Shown: piece after piece, positions 17,674-26,967 of the stretch
Position numbering within the stretch: the first letter of the stretch is position 1
Layout of the letters: every line of letters begins with the position of its first letter
From: Nannocystis pusilla
GTDB taxonomy: Bacteria; Myxococcota_A; Polyangia; Nannocystales; Nannocystaceae
Direction of reading: 5' to 3'
Length of the DNA: 64,000 nt
NCBI RefSeq assembly: GCF_026626665.1
Contig: NZ_JAPNKE010000002.1
Location: 9,630,001-9,694,000, forward strand
Translations under genes and position numbers: made by a program
Notes under the pieces: model-generated
What the model was told of the DNA's origin: nothing
Seen by the model: the letters and a program-made list of their open reading frames with translations, nothing else
Database searches by the model: none

Positions 17674-18069
17674 ATGTCCATGACTGATCCCATCGCCGAC
17701 ATGCTGGCGCGCATCCGCAACGCCCAGCACGCCCAGCACCCGAGCTGCACGATGCCCGGCTCGAAGCAGAAGCTCCGCATCTGCCAGATCCTCAAGGAGG
17801 AGGGGTACATCCTCGACTTCTCGTGGGAGGACGACGACAAGCAGGGCCTGCTGTCGGTCAAGCTCAAGTACCAGGGCGAAGAGGCCGCCATCGAGGGCAT
17901 GCGCCGCATCAGCCGCCCCGGCCAGCGCGCCTACTCGCGCGGCAAGGACATCCCGAAGGTCCACAACGGCCTCGGGATCCTGATCGTCTCGACCTCGCGG
18001 GGCCTGATGACCGACCGCGCCGCCCGGCGTCAGGGCATCGGCGGCGAGCTCATCTGCAGCGTGTGGTGA
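17674..18069 (+). CDS. rpsH: 30S ribosomal protein S8
   Basis: 16S rRNA-binding protein of the platform; represses the spc operon in E. coli. 131 residues, intact. MTDPIADMLARIRNAQ and the C-terminal VSTSRGLMTDRAARRQGIGGELI are typical. A perfect AAGGAGG sits at the end of rplE, 10 bases upstream of the start. Confidence 0.97.
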   Translation: MSMTDPIADMLARIRNAQHAQHPSCTMPGSKQKLRICQILKEEGYILDFSWEDDDKQGLLSVKLKYQGEEAAIEGMRRISRPGQRAYSRGKDIPKVHNGLGILIVSTSRGLMTDRAARRQGIGGELICSVW

Positions 18070-18099
18070 TCCGACCCGTCGCCGCGAAGGAACAAGACC

Positions 18100-18644
18100 A
18101 TGAGTCGTATCGGCAAAACCCCAGTGAAGATCCCGAAAGGGTGACCGTGACCGCCAAGGGGCAGACGCTCTCGGTCAAGGGTCCCCAGGGCGACCTCAAC
18201 TTCGAGGTCCCGGCCGCGATCCAGTTCAAGGTCGAGGGTGACAACATCACCTTCACCCGTACCGGTGAGACCGGTGACGTGCGCGCGCTGCACGGCACCG
18301 CGCGGGCGATGACGGCCAACATGCTGACCGGCGTCTCGGTCGGCTTCACGCGCACGCTCGACATCGTCGGCGTCGGTTATCGCGCCGCGGTCAAGGGCGA
18401 CGTGGTCGACCTGACCCTCGGCTTCTCGCACCCGGTCAGCTACAAGCTGCCCGCGGGCGTCAAGGCCGAGGTCGACAAGGAGGGCAAGCTGCACGTCAAG
18501 TCGGCCAGCAAGGCCCTGCTCGGCCAGGTCGCCTCGGACCTGCGCAGCTTCCGGCCGCCGGAGCCCTACAAGGGCAAGGGCGTGCGTTACCTGAACGAGA
18601 AAATCACCCTGAAGGAAGGCAAGGCTCGCGGTAAAGGCAAGTAG
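18100..18644 (+). CDS. rplF: 50S ribosomal protein L6, early frameshift
   Basis: Large-subunit protein near the factor-binding site. ATG 18100 gives MSRIGKTPVKIPKG and then a stop, because one base is missing after AAAGG at about 18139. The rest (VTVTAKGQTLSVKGPQGDL to KARGKGK) is open in the next frame to TAG 18644. Repaired length is about 181 residues, normal. Likely a base-call loss in a G run. Confidence 0.93.
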
Positions 18645-18665
18645 CCGCGCGCTGGGAGTTCGACC

Positions 18666-19025
18666 ATGCCCTCGCCCAAAGAACAGATCCGGCTGCGCCG
18701 CAAAGCCAGCATTCGCAAGCGGGTCCACGGCACCACGGAGCGCCCGCGCCTCTCGGTGTTCCGCAGCGCCAAGCACATCTACGCGCAGGTCATCGACGAC
18801 AGCACGTCGGCGACCCTCGTGGCTTCTTCCTCGCTCATCAAGGAGCTGGCCGCCGAGAGCGAGAAGACCAAGCGCGAGCTGGCCGAGCTCGTCGGCACCG
18901 CCATCGCCAAGGCCTGCCTGGCCAAAGGCATCACCAAGGTCGTGTTCGACCGCAACGGCTACATCTACCACGGCCGGGTCAAGGCCCTGGCCGACGGCGC
19001 GCGGGCCGGTGGGCTCGATTTCTAG
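18666..19025 (+). CDS. rplR: 50S ribosomal protein L18
   Basis: 5S rRNA-binding protein, 119 residues. RKASIRKRVHGTTERPRLSVFRS and the end FDRNGYIYHGRVKALADGARAGGLDF are conserved (each split here only for length). It lies 21 bases after rplF and 9 before rpsE. Confidence 0.97.
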   Translation: MPSPKEQIRLRRKASIRKRVHGTTERPRLSVFRSAKHIYAQVIDDSTSATLVASSSLIKELAAESEKTKRELAELVGTAIAKACLAKGITKVVFDRNGYIYHGRVKALADGARAGGLDF

Positions 19026-19034
19026 GAACCAGCC

Positions 19035-19532
19035 ATGATCGACATCGAATCTCTCGGAGAACTGGTCGACCGCGTCGTCTACATCAACCGCGTGGCGAAG
19101 GTCGTCAAGGGCGGCCGGCGCTTCAGCTTCAGCGCGCTGGTCGTCATCGGCAACGAGCGCGGCTGGGTGGGCATCGGCTACGGCAAGGCCAAGGAGGTCC
19201 CGGAGGCGATCCGCAAGGCCAACGACCTCGCGCGCAAGAACCTGTTCCAGGTTCCGCTCGCGGGCGCGACGATCCCCCACGAGGTCATCGGTCACCACGG
19301 CGCCGGCACGGTGCTGTTGCGGCCGGCCTCGCCGGGTACCGGCGTCATCGCCGGCGGCGCGGTGCGTGCGGTCGTCGAGTGCGCGGGCATCCACGACATC
19401 CTGAGCAAGTGCATCGGCACCAACAACCCGCAGAACGTCATCCACGCGACGCTGGACGCGCTCCAGCGGCTGCGCGCGCCCGAGTCGGTCTCGCGTCGCC
19501 GCGGCCTCGCGGTGGCCGAGCTTACGCAGTAG
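19035..19532 (+). CDS. rpsE: 30S ribosomal protein S5
   Basis: Small-subunit protein involved in mRNA unwinding and fidelity, 165 residues. VVYINRVAKVVKGGRRFSFS and GWVGIGYGKAKEVPEAIRKA are canonical. The GHHGAGTVLLRPASPGTGVI segment carries the ram-type interface. It ends with AGGAGG, the ribosome binding site of rpmD. Confidence 0.97.
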   Translation: MIDIESLGELVDRVVYINRVAKVVKGGRRFSFSALVVIGNERGWVGIGYGKAKEVPEAIRKANDLARKNLFQVPLAGATIPHEVIGHHGAGTVLLRPASPGTGVIAGGAVRAVVECAGIHDILSKCIGTNNPQNVIHATLDALQRLRAPESVSRRRGLAVAELTQ

Positions 19533-19543
19533 GAGGCACAGCC

Positions 19544-19732
19544 ATGGCCCTCAAGCTCAAAGTGACCCTCGTCCGCAGCCCGATCCATCGCGAGCAGTCG
19601 CAGAAGGACACTGTCCGCGGCCTCGGCCTGCGCCACCTGCATCACTCGCGGGTGCTCGAAGACTCGCCGTCGATCCGCGGCATGATCCGTAAGATCCAAC
19701 ACCTCGTCGCCGTCGAGCCGGCCGACGAGTAA
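19544..19732 (+). CDS. rpmD: 50S ribosomal protein L30
   Basis: Small large-subunit protein, 62 residues, present in most but not all bacteria. Start ATG 19544 is fixed by AGGAGG at 19531-19536. It reads MALKLKVTLVRSPIHREQSQ, with VRGLGLRHLHHSRVLEDSPS as the conserved core. Confidence 0.95.
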   Translation: MALKLKVTLVRSPIHREQSQKDTVRGLGLRHLHHSRVLEDSPSIRGMIRKIQHLVAVEPADE

Positions 19733-19760
19733 GCCGATACGGCCGAAGGGGACATCCCAA

Positions 19761-20225
19761 ATGGGTACTACACTTGAAACACTGCAGCCGCCGGCCGGCG
19801 CCCGCAAGCGTCGCAAGCGCGTCGGTCGCGGTATCGGTTCGCGTCGCGGCAAGACCTCGACCCGCGGCGTCAAGGGTCAGCTCGCGCGTCACAACCAGAT
19901 GCCCGACCACTTCGAGGGCGGTCAGAACCCGCTCCAGCGCCGCGTGCCGAAGCGGGGCTTCATCAGCCTGAACCGCGACGAGTACCACGGCATCAACGTC
20001 GGCCTGCTCGAGGGCAAGTTCGCCGCCGGCGAAGAGGTCTCGCTCGAGACCTTGCGGGCCAAGCGCCTCGTCCCGAAGCGCGTCAAGCAGGTCAAGCTGC
20101 TCGGCACCGGCGAGCTCAAGACCGCGCTCAAGATCAACGTCGCCAAGGTCAGCGAGTCGGCCCGTCAGAAGGTCGAGGCGGCCGGGGGTTCCATCCAGGA
20201 GCCCGCGGCGCCCGCCGAGGGTTGA
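19761..20225 (+). CDS. rplO: 50S ribosomal protein L15
   Basis: Large-subunit assembly protein, 154 residues. The glycine/arginine-rich N-terminal arm (RKRVGRGIGSRRGKTSTRGV) and the globular domain (GFISLNRDEYHGINVGLLEG) are present. The last residues are Pro/Ala-rich. A strong terminator follows before secY. Confidence 0.97.
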   Translation: MGTTLETLQPPAGARKRRKRVGRGIGSRRGKTSTRGVKGQLARHNQMPDHFEGGQNPLQRRVPKRGFISLNRDEYHGINVGLLEGKFAAGEEVSLETLRAKRLVPKRVKQVKLLGTGELKTALKINVAKVSESARQKVEAAGGSIQEPAAPAEG

Positions 20226-20255
20226 CAGGTCCTTCGTCTGGCCGCTCGGTCGGCA

Positions 20256-20296
20256 GGCCGCGCACCGTGATACCGGTCACCGGGTGCGCGGCCTTT
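20256..20296 (+). terminator. Terminator after rplO
   Basis: Arms GGCCGCGCACC and GGTGCGCGGCC (11 bp) enclose a second stem GTGA/TCAC, and the 3' arm is followed directly by TTT. It lies 30 bases after the rplO stop and 165 before secY. This suggests that secY and the alpha unit also have their own transcription start. The rest of the 20226-20460 gap shows nothing else I recognise. Confidence 0.7.
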
Positions 20297-20460
20297 CATG
20301 CGTCGGCCGGGCTCCGTGAGGGGCCCGGCCGAAGTTCGTTGCCGAGCCGGCTGCGGCGCCGGGCGGCATGGGGTACAAGTTGTCGCCGTAGCCCCCGGGC
20401 CTGAGGGCCCGCCCGTCTGGCCGTCAGATCGGGCACGAGAAGGGCAAGCTGGGAACGCCG

Positions 20461-21777
20461 ATGGGTGTCATCATCAACATCTTCAAGCTGCCGGAGCTGC
20501 GCAAGCGTGTGCTTTTCACGCTGGCGATGCTGGCTGTCTACCGCTTCGGCGTGTTCGTGGCCGTGCCCGGCGTCGACCGTACCGTGATGGACGACATCGT
20601 CCGCCAGGGCGCGGGCGGCTTCCTCGGCTATCTGAACATGTTCAGCGGCGGCGCGCTGAGCAACCTGTCCGTGTTCGCGCTCGGCATCATGCCGTACATC
20701 AGCGCCAGCATCATCATGCAGCTGATGACCGCGGTCATTCCGCGGCTGGAGATGCTCAGCAAGGAAGGCGAGACCGGGCGGCGGAAGATCAACCAGTACA
20801 GCCGCTACGGCACGGTGTTCCTGTCGGTGGTCCAGGGCTGGTTCATGGCCACCTGGCTCGAGTCGCAGAACGCCCCCGGGCAGACGCTGGTGCTCGACCC
20901 CGGCCTGCCGTTCCGCTTGATGACGATCCTGACCCTGACCGCAGGGACATGCTTCATCATGTGGCTGGGCGAGCAGATCACCGAGAAGGGCATCGGCAAC
21001 GGGATCTCGCTCATCATCTTCGCCGGCATCGTCGCCGACCTCCCGGTCGCGCTGTACCAGCTGTGGCAGAAGACCCAGGACGATCCCGAGAACTTCGGGC
21101 CGATGTTCATCGCCATCCTCGGCGCGCTCGTCGTCGCCGTGATCGCCTTCGTCGTGATCATGGAGCGCGGGCAGCGGCGGATTCAGGTGCAGTACGCCAA
21201 ACGGGTGGTCGGGCGGCAGATGTTCGGCGGCAACGCCAACTACCTGCCGCTGCGCCTCAACAGCGCCGGCGTGATCCCGCCGATCTTCGCCAGCTCGATC
21301 CTCATGTTCCCGAGCCAGATCGCGGGCATGACCGGCAGCTCGTCGATGCAGTGGTTCTCCAACGCCCTGCGCTACGACGGCTGGCTGTATCTCACCGCCT
21401 TCGTCGGACTCGTGATCTTCTTCACGTTCTTCTACACGTCGCTGCAGTTCAACCCGGTCGACGTGGCCGACAACTTGAAGAAGCAGAACGCGTCGATCCC
21501 CGGGATCCGCCCTGGCAAGCGGACGGCCGAGTACATCGACTTCATCCTCACGCGCCTGACCTTCGCCGGCGCCTGGTACATCGCCGCGGTGTGCGTCCTG
21601 CCGACGCTGCTGCAGACCAAATTCAACGTCCCGTTCTACTATGGCGGCACTTCGCTGCTGATCGTCGTCGGCGTCGCCCTCGACACGGCGCAGCAGATCG
21701 AGAGTCACCTGGTGACCCGTTCGTACGAAGGGTTTGCCGGTCCTGGCGGGCCGCGGATCCGCGGACGTCGGGGCTAA
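20461..21777 (+). CDS. secY: Preprotein translocase subunit SecY
   Basis: Inner-membrane channel of the Sec translocon, 438 residues with about ten transmembrane segments. Family signatures: GVFVAVPGVD in the first loop, the GIMPYISASIIMQL plug and TM2 region, EQITEKGIGNGISLIIFAGI, and the cytoplasmic GRQMFGGNANYLPLRLNSAGVIP region (split in length). The usual partners adk and map are not downstream; a divergent infA-like gene follows. Confidence 0.97.
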   Translation: MGVIINIFKLPELRKRVLFTLAMLAVYRFGVFVAVPGVDRTVMDDIVRQGAGGFLGYLNMFSGGALSNLSVFALGIMPYISASIIMQLMTAVIPRLEMLSKEGETGRRKINQYSRYGTVFLSVVQGWFMATWLESQNAPGQTLVLDPGLPFRLMTILTLTAGTCFIMWLGEQITEKGIGNGISLIIFAGIVADLPVALYQLWQKTQDDPENFGPMFIAILGALVVAVIAFVVIMERGQRRIQVQYAKRVVGRQMFGGNANYLPLRLNSAGVIPPIFASSILMFPSQIAGMTGSSSMQWFSNALRYDGWLYLTAFVGLVIFFTFFYTSLQFNPVDVADNLKKQNASIPGIRPGKRTAEYIDFILTRLTFAGAWYIAAVCVLPTLLQTKFNVPFYYGGTSLLIVVGVALDTAQQIESHLVTRSYEGFAGPGGPRIRGRRG

Positions 21778-21787
21778 CTCACACGGA

Positions 21788-21835
21788 GCCGCCCGCGCCG
21801 GTCGGGTGCCGGCCTGGACTAACGGCGGCCTTTTT
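21788..21835 (+). terminator. Terminator after secY
   Basis: GCCGCC pairs with GGCGGC, with an inner GCCGG/CCGGC hairpin, followed by TTTTT at 21831-21835, about 10 bases after the secY stop. A second inverted repeat, GACCCCC/GGGGGTC, lies at 21857-21873 upstream of the next gene. Confidence 0.65.
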
Positions 21836-21918
21836 GCCACCTTTTCGCCCTTCCTTGACCCCCCCTGGGGGTCCTTGAGCTAAGCATAGTCTTCGTCGGC
21901 CCATTCGGGCGGACAGCA

Positions 21919-22197
21919 ATGGACCCTCGGGTCGACGACTCGAGGAACCAAGGTCTCTTCTCTGTGAATCATCCGCACGCCGACACCTTCGAGGCCACAG
22001 TGGTCGCTGAGTTGCCCCAGCAGCTGTACCGCCTCGAGGCCGAGCCGCCGACGCAAGCTGTCCTCACGGCCAGCTTGTCTGCGGAGGCGCGGCGCCTCGG
22101 CGTGCACGTACGGACGGGGCAGCGTGTGCTGGTCCGCAGGGCCAGTCTCGATCCAGGTCGCGGTGTCATCACCGGGTTGGCGCTTCGCCAGCCCTGA
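21919..22197 (+). CDS. Divergent initiation factor IF-1-like protein
   Basis: Ninety-two residues. Its position (after secY, directly before rpmJ) is the usual place of infA. The core can be aligned by eye to IF-1: FEATVVAELPQQLYRLEAE matches the first OB-fold strands (canonical EGTVVEALPNAMFRVEL), VLTASLSAEARRLGVHVRTG stands where VLAHISGKMR..YIRILPGD is expected, and VLVRRASLDPGRGVITG matches VTVELSPYDLTRGRITY. The HISGKMR motif is lost. The N terminus is longer; GTG 21964 (NHPHADTFEATVV) is an alternative start. It may be a bona fide diverged IF-1 or a paralogue with a changed role. Function is inferred from position and weak similarity. Confidence 0.65.
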   Translation: MDPRVDDSRNQGLFSVNHPHADTFEATVVAELPQQLYRLEAEPPTQAVLTASLSAEARRLGVHVRTGQRVLVRRASLDPGRGVITGLALRQP

Positions 22198-22221
22198 GCC
22201 GCACCTTCGCCAAGAGGAACA

Positions 22222-22335
22222 ATGAAAGTCAGAGCCAGCGTTCGAAAGATCTGCGACAAGTGCAAGGTCATCCGCCGCAAAGGTGTCGTGCGGGTGATCT
22301 GCGACAACCCCAAGCACAAGCAGCGGCAGGGCTAG
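22222..22335 (+). CDS. rpmJ: 50S ribosomal protein L36
   Basis: Smallest large-subunit protein, 37 residues: MKVRASVRKICDKCKVIRRK and so on to KHKQRQG. It is the zinc-binding form, with CDKC, a third cysteine (VICDN) and the histidine of KHK all present. It starts at ATG 22222 after AAGAGGAAC. It lies between the IF-1-like gene and rpsM. Confidence 0.96.
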   Translation: MKVRASVRKICDKCKVIRRKGVVRVICDNPKHKQRQG

Positions 22336-22345
22336 GAGAACCACC

Positions 22346-22720
22346 ATGGCACGCATTGCAGGGGTCGACCTGCCCCGAAACAAGCGCATCGAGATCGCGC
22401 TCACCTACATTTACGGCATCGGCCGCGGGACCGCGCTGAAGATCCTCGACAAGTCCGGCGTGGGCGCGGCGATCCGCACCGACGACCTGACCGACGATCA
22501 ACTCGCGTCGATCCGCAGCGTCATCGAGAGCGACCTCAAGGTCGAGGGTGACCTCCGCCGCGACGTCCAGATGAACATCAAGCGCCTGATGGACCTCGGC
22601 TGCTACCGCGGTCTCCGTCACCGTCGCGGCCTGCCGGTCCGCGGCCAGCGCACCCACACCAACGCCCGCACGCGCAAGGGCCCCAAGCGGGGCACGGTGG
22701 CGGCCAAGAGGAAGGTCTGA
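22346..22720 (+). CDS. rpsM: 30S ribosomal protein S13
   Basis: Head protein contacting the P-site tRNA and L5, 124 residues. MARIAGVDLPRNKRIEIALT, YGIGRGTALKIL and the C-terminal RGLRHRRGLPVRGQRTHTNARTRKGPKR tail are canonical. Starts the alpha operon proper, coupled to rpsK. Confidence 0.98.
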   Translation: MARIAGVDLPRNKRIEIALTYIYGIGRGTALKILDKSGVGAAIRTDDLTDDQLASIRSVIESDLKVEGDLRRDVQMNIKRLMDLGCYRGLRHRRGLPVRGQRTHTNARTRKGPKRGTVAAKRKV

Positions 22721-22723
22721 GCC

Positions 22724-23126
22724 ATGGCGAACACCAAGGCAGATGCCGACAAGGGCAAGTCCAAGCGCCGCGTCAAGAAGAACGTCTCGACCGGCGTCGT
22801 CTACATCAACTCGACCTTCAACAACACGCTCATCACCATCACCGACGTCAACGGCAACACCATCGCGTGGGCCTCGTCGGGTGTGCGTGGCTTCAAGGGC
22901 TCGCGCAAGTCGACGCCGTTCGCCGCCCATGGCTGCCGACGACGCCGCGCGCAAGGCTCAGGACCACGGCATGCAGACCGTGTCGGTCCGCGTGTCGGGC
23001 CCCGGTGCCGGCCGCGAGTCGGCGCTTCGCGGCCTGCAGTCGGCCGGTTTGCGGATCTCATCGATCAAGGACGTCACGCCGATCCCGCACAACGGCTGCC
23101 GCCCGCCCAAGCGGAGGAGGGTCTGA
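22724..23126 (+). CDS. rpsK: 30S ribosomal protein S11, one frameshift
   Basis: Platform protein. The N-terminal two thirds (VYINSTFNNTLITITDVNGN, GFKGSRKSTPFAA) are in one frame. Two bases are missing at about 22928, where CAGATG is expected. The remainder (MAADDAARKAQDHGMQTVSV to HNGCRPPKRRRV) continues in the next frame to TGA 23126. Repaired length is about 134 residues. Probably a consensus error. Confidence 0.93.
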
Positions 23127-23129
23127 ACC

Positions 23130-23759
23130 ATGGCTCGCTACATCGGTCCCGTGTGCCGGCTCTGCCGGCGTGAAGATGCCAAGCTGTTCCTCAAGGGCGA
23201 TCGCTGCTTCACCGACAAGTGCGGCTACGAGCGGCGCCAGTACCCGCCGGGTCAGCACGGTCAGGGCCGCAAGAAGCGCCCGAGCGACTACGGTCAGCAG
23301 CTGCGCGAGAAGCAGAAGGTCAAGCGCATCTACGGCCTGCTCGAGAAGCAGTTCCGCGGCTACTACTACCGCGCCTCGCGGATGAAGGGCGTGACCGGCG
23401 AGAACCTGCTCGCCCTGCTCGAGCGCCGGCTCGACAACGTCACGCTGCGCTGCGGCTTCTCGTCGAGCCACGCCGAGGCCCGTCAGCTCGTGCGTCACGG
23501 CCACTTCCTGGTGAACGGCAAGCGGATCAACATCCCGAGCTACCAGGTGCGCGCCGGCGACATCGTCGAGGTCCGCGACAACAGCAAGAAGATCCAGCGC
23601 ATCGTCGACGCCCTCGGGCAGGTCGACCGGGTCCCGCGGCCGGCGTGGATCGATCTCGACAAGGAGAACATGCGCGGCAAGATCACCGCGCTGCCGTCTC
23701 GGTCGGACATCTCGGCGGACATCGACGAGCAGCTCATCGTCGAGCTGTACTCGAAGTAA
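23130..23759 (+). CDS. rpsD: 30S ribosomal protein S4
   Basis: Primary assembly protein, and autoregulator of the alpha operon in E. coli. 209 residues. The N-terminal zinc cluster is kept (CRLC and later C..KC in the first 31 residues), which marks the C+ form. The S4 RNA-binding domain is at about residues 96-160 (RLDNVTLRCGF, ARQLVRHGHFLVNGKRINIPS). Sixteen bases before rpoA. Confidence 0.98.
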   Translation: MARYIGPVCRLCRREDAKLFLKGDRCFTDKCGYERRQYPPGQHGQGRKKRPSDYGQQLREKQKVKRIYGLLEKQFRGYYYRASRMKGVTGENLLALLERRLDNVTLRCGFSSSHAEARQLVRHGHFLVNGKRINIPSYQVRAGDIVEVRDNSKKIQRIVDALGQVDRVPRPAWIDLDKENMRGKITALPSRSDISADIDEQLIVELYSK

Positions 23760-23775
23760 CCACACGGAGGGACGA

Positions 23776-24789
<1,014 letters not shown>

Positions 24790-24795
24790 TCCGCC

Positions 24796-25275
24796 ATGCG
24801 CCACCAGAACGCTGGCCGCAAGTTCAGCCGCAACTCGTCGCACCGCCGCGCCATGTTCCGCAACATGGTCACGTCGCTGCTCGAGCACCAGCGCATCACC
24901 ACCACCGAGCCGAAGGCCAAGGAGCTTCGGCGCCTGGCCGAGCGCACCATCACCACCGCGCTCCGCCTCGGTGACCTGCTCACCAAGCCGAAGGACCAGC
25001 GGTCCCCGGCCGAGCAGGGCAAGTACGTGCACGCCCTTCGCATGGCCGGCCGCATGGTCCGTTCGCGCGACGCGCTGCACAAGCTGTTCACCGACATCGC
25101 CCCCCAGCTCCGCGGCCGCAACGGCGGTTACACGCGGATCCTCAAGGTGGGCACCCGCCCCGGTGACGCCGCGCCGATGGCGATCCTCGAGATCGTCACG
25201 TTCAAGCTGCCCTCGGCCGCTCCCGCGGCCGCCGGCGGTGCGTCGTCCACCGGCTCCGAGTCGGCCGCCGACTGA
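24796..25275 (+). CDS. rplQ: 50S ribosomal protein L17
   Basis: Tunnel-exit protein, 159 residues. The core MRHQNAGRKFSRNSSHRRAM, LLEHQRITTTEPKAKELRRL and the end GGYTRILKVGTRPGDAAPMA are typical. It carries a C-terminal Ala/Ser-rich extension of about 30 residues. Last gene of the ribosomal block, followed by a clear terminator. Confidence 0.97.
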   Translation: MRHQNAGRKFSRNSSHRRAMFRNMVTSLLEHQRITTTEPKAKELRRLAERTITTALRLGDLLTKPKDQRSPAEQGKYVHALRMAGRMVRSRDALHKLFTDIAPQLRGRNGGYTRILKVGTRPGDAAPMAILEIVTFKLPSAAPAAAGGASSTGSESAAD

Positions 25276-25311
25276 CGCTCGGCGGCCACCCGGCCGCTGA
25301 TCCCGAGCAGG

Positions 25312-25339
25312 AAGGCTCGCGCTCCGGCGCGGGCCTTTT
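25312..25339 (+). terminator. Terminator of the alpha operon
   Basis: AAGGCTCGCGC and GCGCGGGCCTT form an 11-bp stem with a TCCG tetraloop and end in TTTT, 37 bases after the rplQ stop. It closes the ribosomal supercluster. Confidence 0.85.
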
Positions 25340-25713
25340 GCTTTGGGTCGCGGGGGCCGACAGCGCGGGCTGTCCTTCGGGACAGGTCCTCCGTGCGTGC
25401 GGCTTCGTGTGACGGTGGAGCGGGTCTCCTGCCACGCGCCGGGTTCACCGGTAGGGATGCGCTCTGCCGGTCGAGCGTGCGCTTCGGCGACCCCGTCGCC
25501 GCGAGCGGGTCGTCGGGCTTCATTTCCGCGCCGCCCGGTCTGCCGGCTCTCAGGCTGGCGTCGGTCGTCGGTGTTCTTCTTCGTTGCGCGCATCGTCGAG
25601 CCGGACGAATTTTCGCGCCCGGCCGCGCTTCGTGCATGCGCGCGAAGTGGCCGTGCAGGGCCGACGTCGCGGGTTTTTTGCCCGCGCTGGCCGTCCTCCC
25701 TACGCTGAAGGGC
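25340..25713 (+). other. Gene-free gap with one palindromic module
   Basis: About 370 bases between the alpha-operon terminator and the type III export-gate cluster. I see no convincing gene; open frames here have no start context or family resemblance. It contains the first exact copy of the dispersed module, CTGTCC-TTCG-GGACAG at 25370-25385. The last 150 bases are slightly richer in T and may hold the promoter of the next cluster, but I cannot point to a good -35/-10 pair. Confidence 0.5.
25370..25385. repeat. Palindromic module, intergenic
   Basis: CTGTCCTTCGGGACAG: perfect 6-bp arms with a TTCG loop. First exact copy of the dispersed family, directly after the ribosomal block. Confidence 0.8.
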
Positions 25714-26124
25714 GTGCTGGAAGACATCGAACCGTACCTTCACCTCGTGGCCGTCGGGGGCGGGCTGCTCGTCGCGCTGTTGCTGCTCGTCTGGCTCGGG
25801 CGCGGGGTGCGAGGCGGGCGACGCGAGCGGGCGCAGACCGTCGTCGGGTTGACGCCGGCGCACGCGCTGCACGTGGTCGAGGTGGCCGGCCGCCGCCTGC
25901 TCGTCGGGACAGGTCCCGGCGGACCGCCCAACCTGCTGCTGGAGCTGCCCGACCCGCCGCCGGCGCCGTGGAACGCCGCGCCCGCCGAACTCGACGCCCC
26001 GCCGTGGGTGGCCGACGCCGCGCGCAGCGCCGAGAACTGGCGCGCCGCTGGACCGCGTACGACCAAGGAGTGGCGCGCCGACGCCTCGCGCAGCACGGAG
26101 GGGTGGCGCGCGCATGGTCCCTGA
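25714..26124 (+). CDS. FliO-like membrane protein of a type III export gate
   Basis: 136 residues if started at GTG 25714 (AAGG just upstream). One N-terminal transmembrane segment (HLVAVGGGLLVALLLLVWLG) is followed by a basic patch (RGGRRERAQ). A small FliO-like core comes next (TVVGLTPAHALHVVEVAGRR then LLVGTGP), then a Pro/Ala-rich tail. FliO helps assemble the FliP ring. Assignment rests on topology, the HVVEVAGRRLLVG-type core and the position just before a FliP homologue, which it overlaps by 11 bases. Not recognisable from sequence alone with certainty. Confidence 0.6.
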   Translation: MLEDIEPYLHLVAVGGGLLVALLLLVWLGRGVRGGRRERAQTVVGLTPAHALHVVEVAGRRLLVGTGPGGPPNLLLELPDPPPAPWNAAPAELDAPPWVADAARSAENWRAAGPRTTKEWRADASRSTEGWRAHGP

Positions 26125-26701
26125 GCTGCCGACAGGCGCTGCCACGTGGGTGGCCCTGTCGCTGGCGCCGATCGCCGCAGTCGGTTGCACCGCGTTCGCC
26201 AAGGCGAGCGTCGTGCTGTCGGCGATCCGCGTCGGGCTCGGCGCGGAGGCCCTGCTGCCGTGGAGCGCCGTGTTCGCGCTGTCGCTGGTGGTGACGGCGG
26301 TGATCATGGGGCCGGTCGGGTTCGAGGCCGCCGCGCTGTACGGCTCGGGCGCGCCGCTCGACGTCGGGGCCCTGTTCGCGCCGCTGTCGGCGTTCCTCGA
26401 CCGCCACGCCGACCCGGCCGAGGTCGAGTACTTCGCCTCGCTCAACGCGGTCGACCTCGCGCACCCGCTCGCGCTCGTGCCGGCGTTCCTCGTCACCGAG
26501 CTCGCCGAGGCGCTGCAGATGGCGGCGCTGATCCTGGTCCCGTTCGTGCTCGTCGACCTGGTGCTGGCCCAGCTGGTGGCGCTGATCGGTCTCGCGGCGC
26601 AGGTGCAGCCCGCGGTCGCGCTGCCGGTCAAGGTGCTGCTGTTCCTGGCCGTCGACGGGTGGGACGCGGTGATCCGCGGCCTCGTGGAGGGCTACGCGTG
26701 A
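26114..26701 (+). CDS. FliP/SctR-family type III secretion export-gate protein
   Basis: 195 residues. FliP/SctR forms the core pore of the flagellar or injectisome export gate in the inner membrane. Visible family features: the early FAKASVVLSAIRVGLGAE segment (canonical FTRIVIVLSLLRQALG), AVIMGPVGFEAAALYGSG, the central HPLALVPAFLVTELAEALQM (canonical LLPAFVTSELKTAFQIG), LILVPFVLVDLVLA, and the diagnostic end LPVKVLLFLAVDGWDAVIRG. It is shorter than flagellar FliP and lacks a cleaved signal peptide. The stop overlaps the next gene as GTGA. No flagellar or needle genes lie nearby. Confidence 0.88.
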   Translation: MVPELPTGAATWVALSLAPIAAVGCTAFAKASVVLSAIRVGLGAEALLPWSAVFALSLVVTAVIMGPVGFEAAALYGSGAPLDVGALFAPLSAFLDRHADPAEVEYFASLNAVDLAHPLALVPAFLVTELAEALQMAALILVPFVLVDLVLAQLVALIGLAAQVQPAVALPVKVLLFLAVDGWDAVIRGLVEGYA

Positions 26702-26967
26702 CCGTCGCGCTCGAGGCGATCGGCGACGGCCTGGTCCAGGCGGCGTGGATGATCGCGCCCGCCGCGGGAGCTGCGGCCGGGGCGGCGCTGGCGATCGGCT
26801 GGCTGTGCCACCGCCTCGGCGTCACCGACCCCGCGCCGGTGCTGCTCGCCCGCGCGACCGCGGTGCTCGCGGTGGTGTGGTGCTTCGGCGCGCAGTGGCT
26901 GGCCGGGACCGCCGCGTACACGCGCGGGCTGTGGGCGCTGCTGCCCGCGATCGGGCGCGGCGAATGA
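26698..26967 (+). CDS. FliQ/SctS-family export-gate protein
   Basis: 89 residues, exactly the usual FliQ length, with two hydrophobic segments (MIAPAAGAAAGAALAIGWLC and a second at LARATAVLAVVWCFGAQWLA). GTG 26698 overlaps the FliP stop by four bases. FliQ/SctS packs around the FliP-FliR core. Sequence identity is weak because the family is short and hydrophobic; position and length carry most of the assignment. Confidence 0.75.
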   Translation: MTVALEAIGDGLVQAAWMIAPAAGAAAGAALAIGWLCHRLGVTDPAPVLLARATAVLAVVWCFGAQWLAGTAAYTRGLWALLPAIGRGE

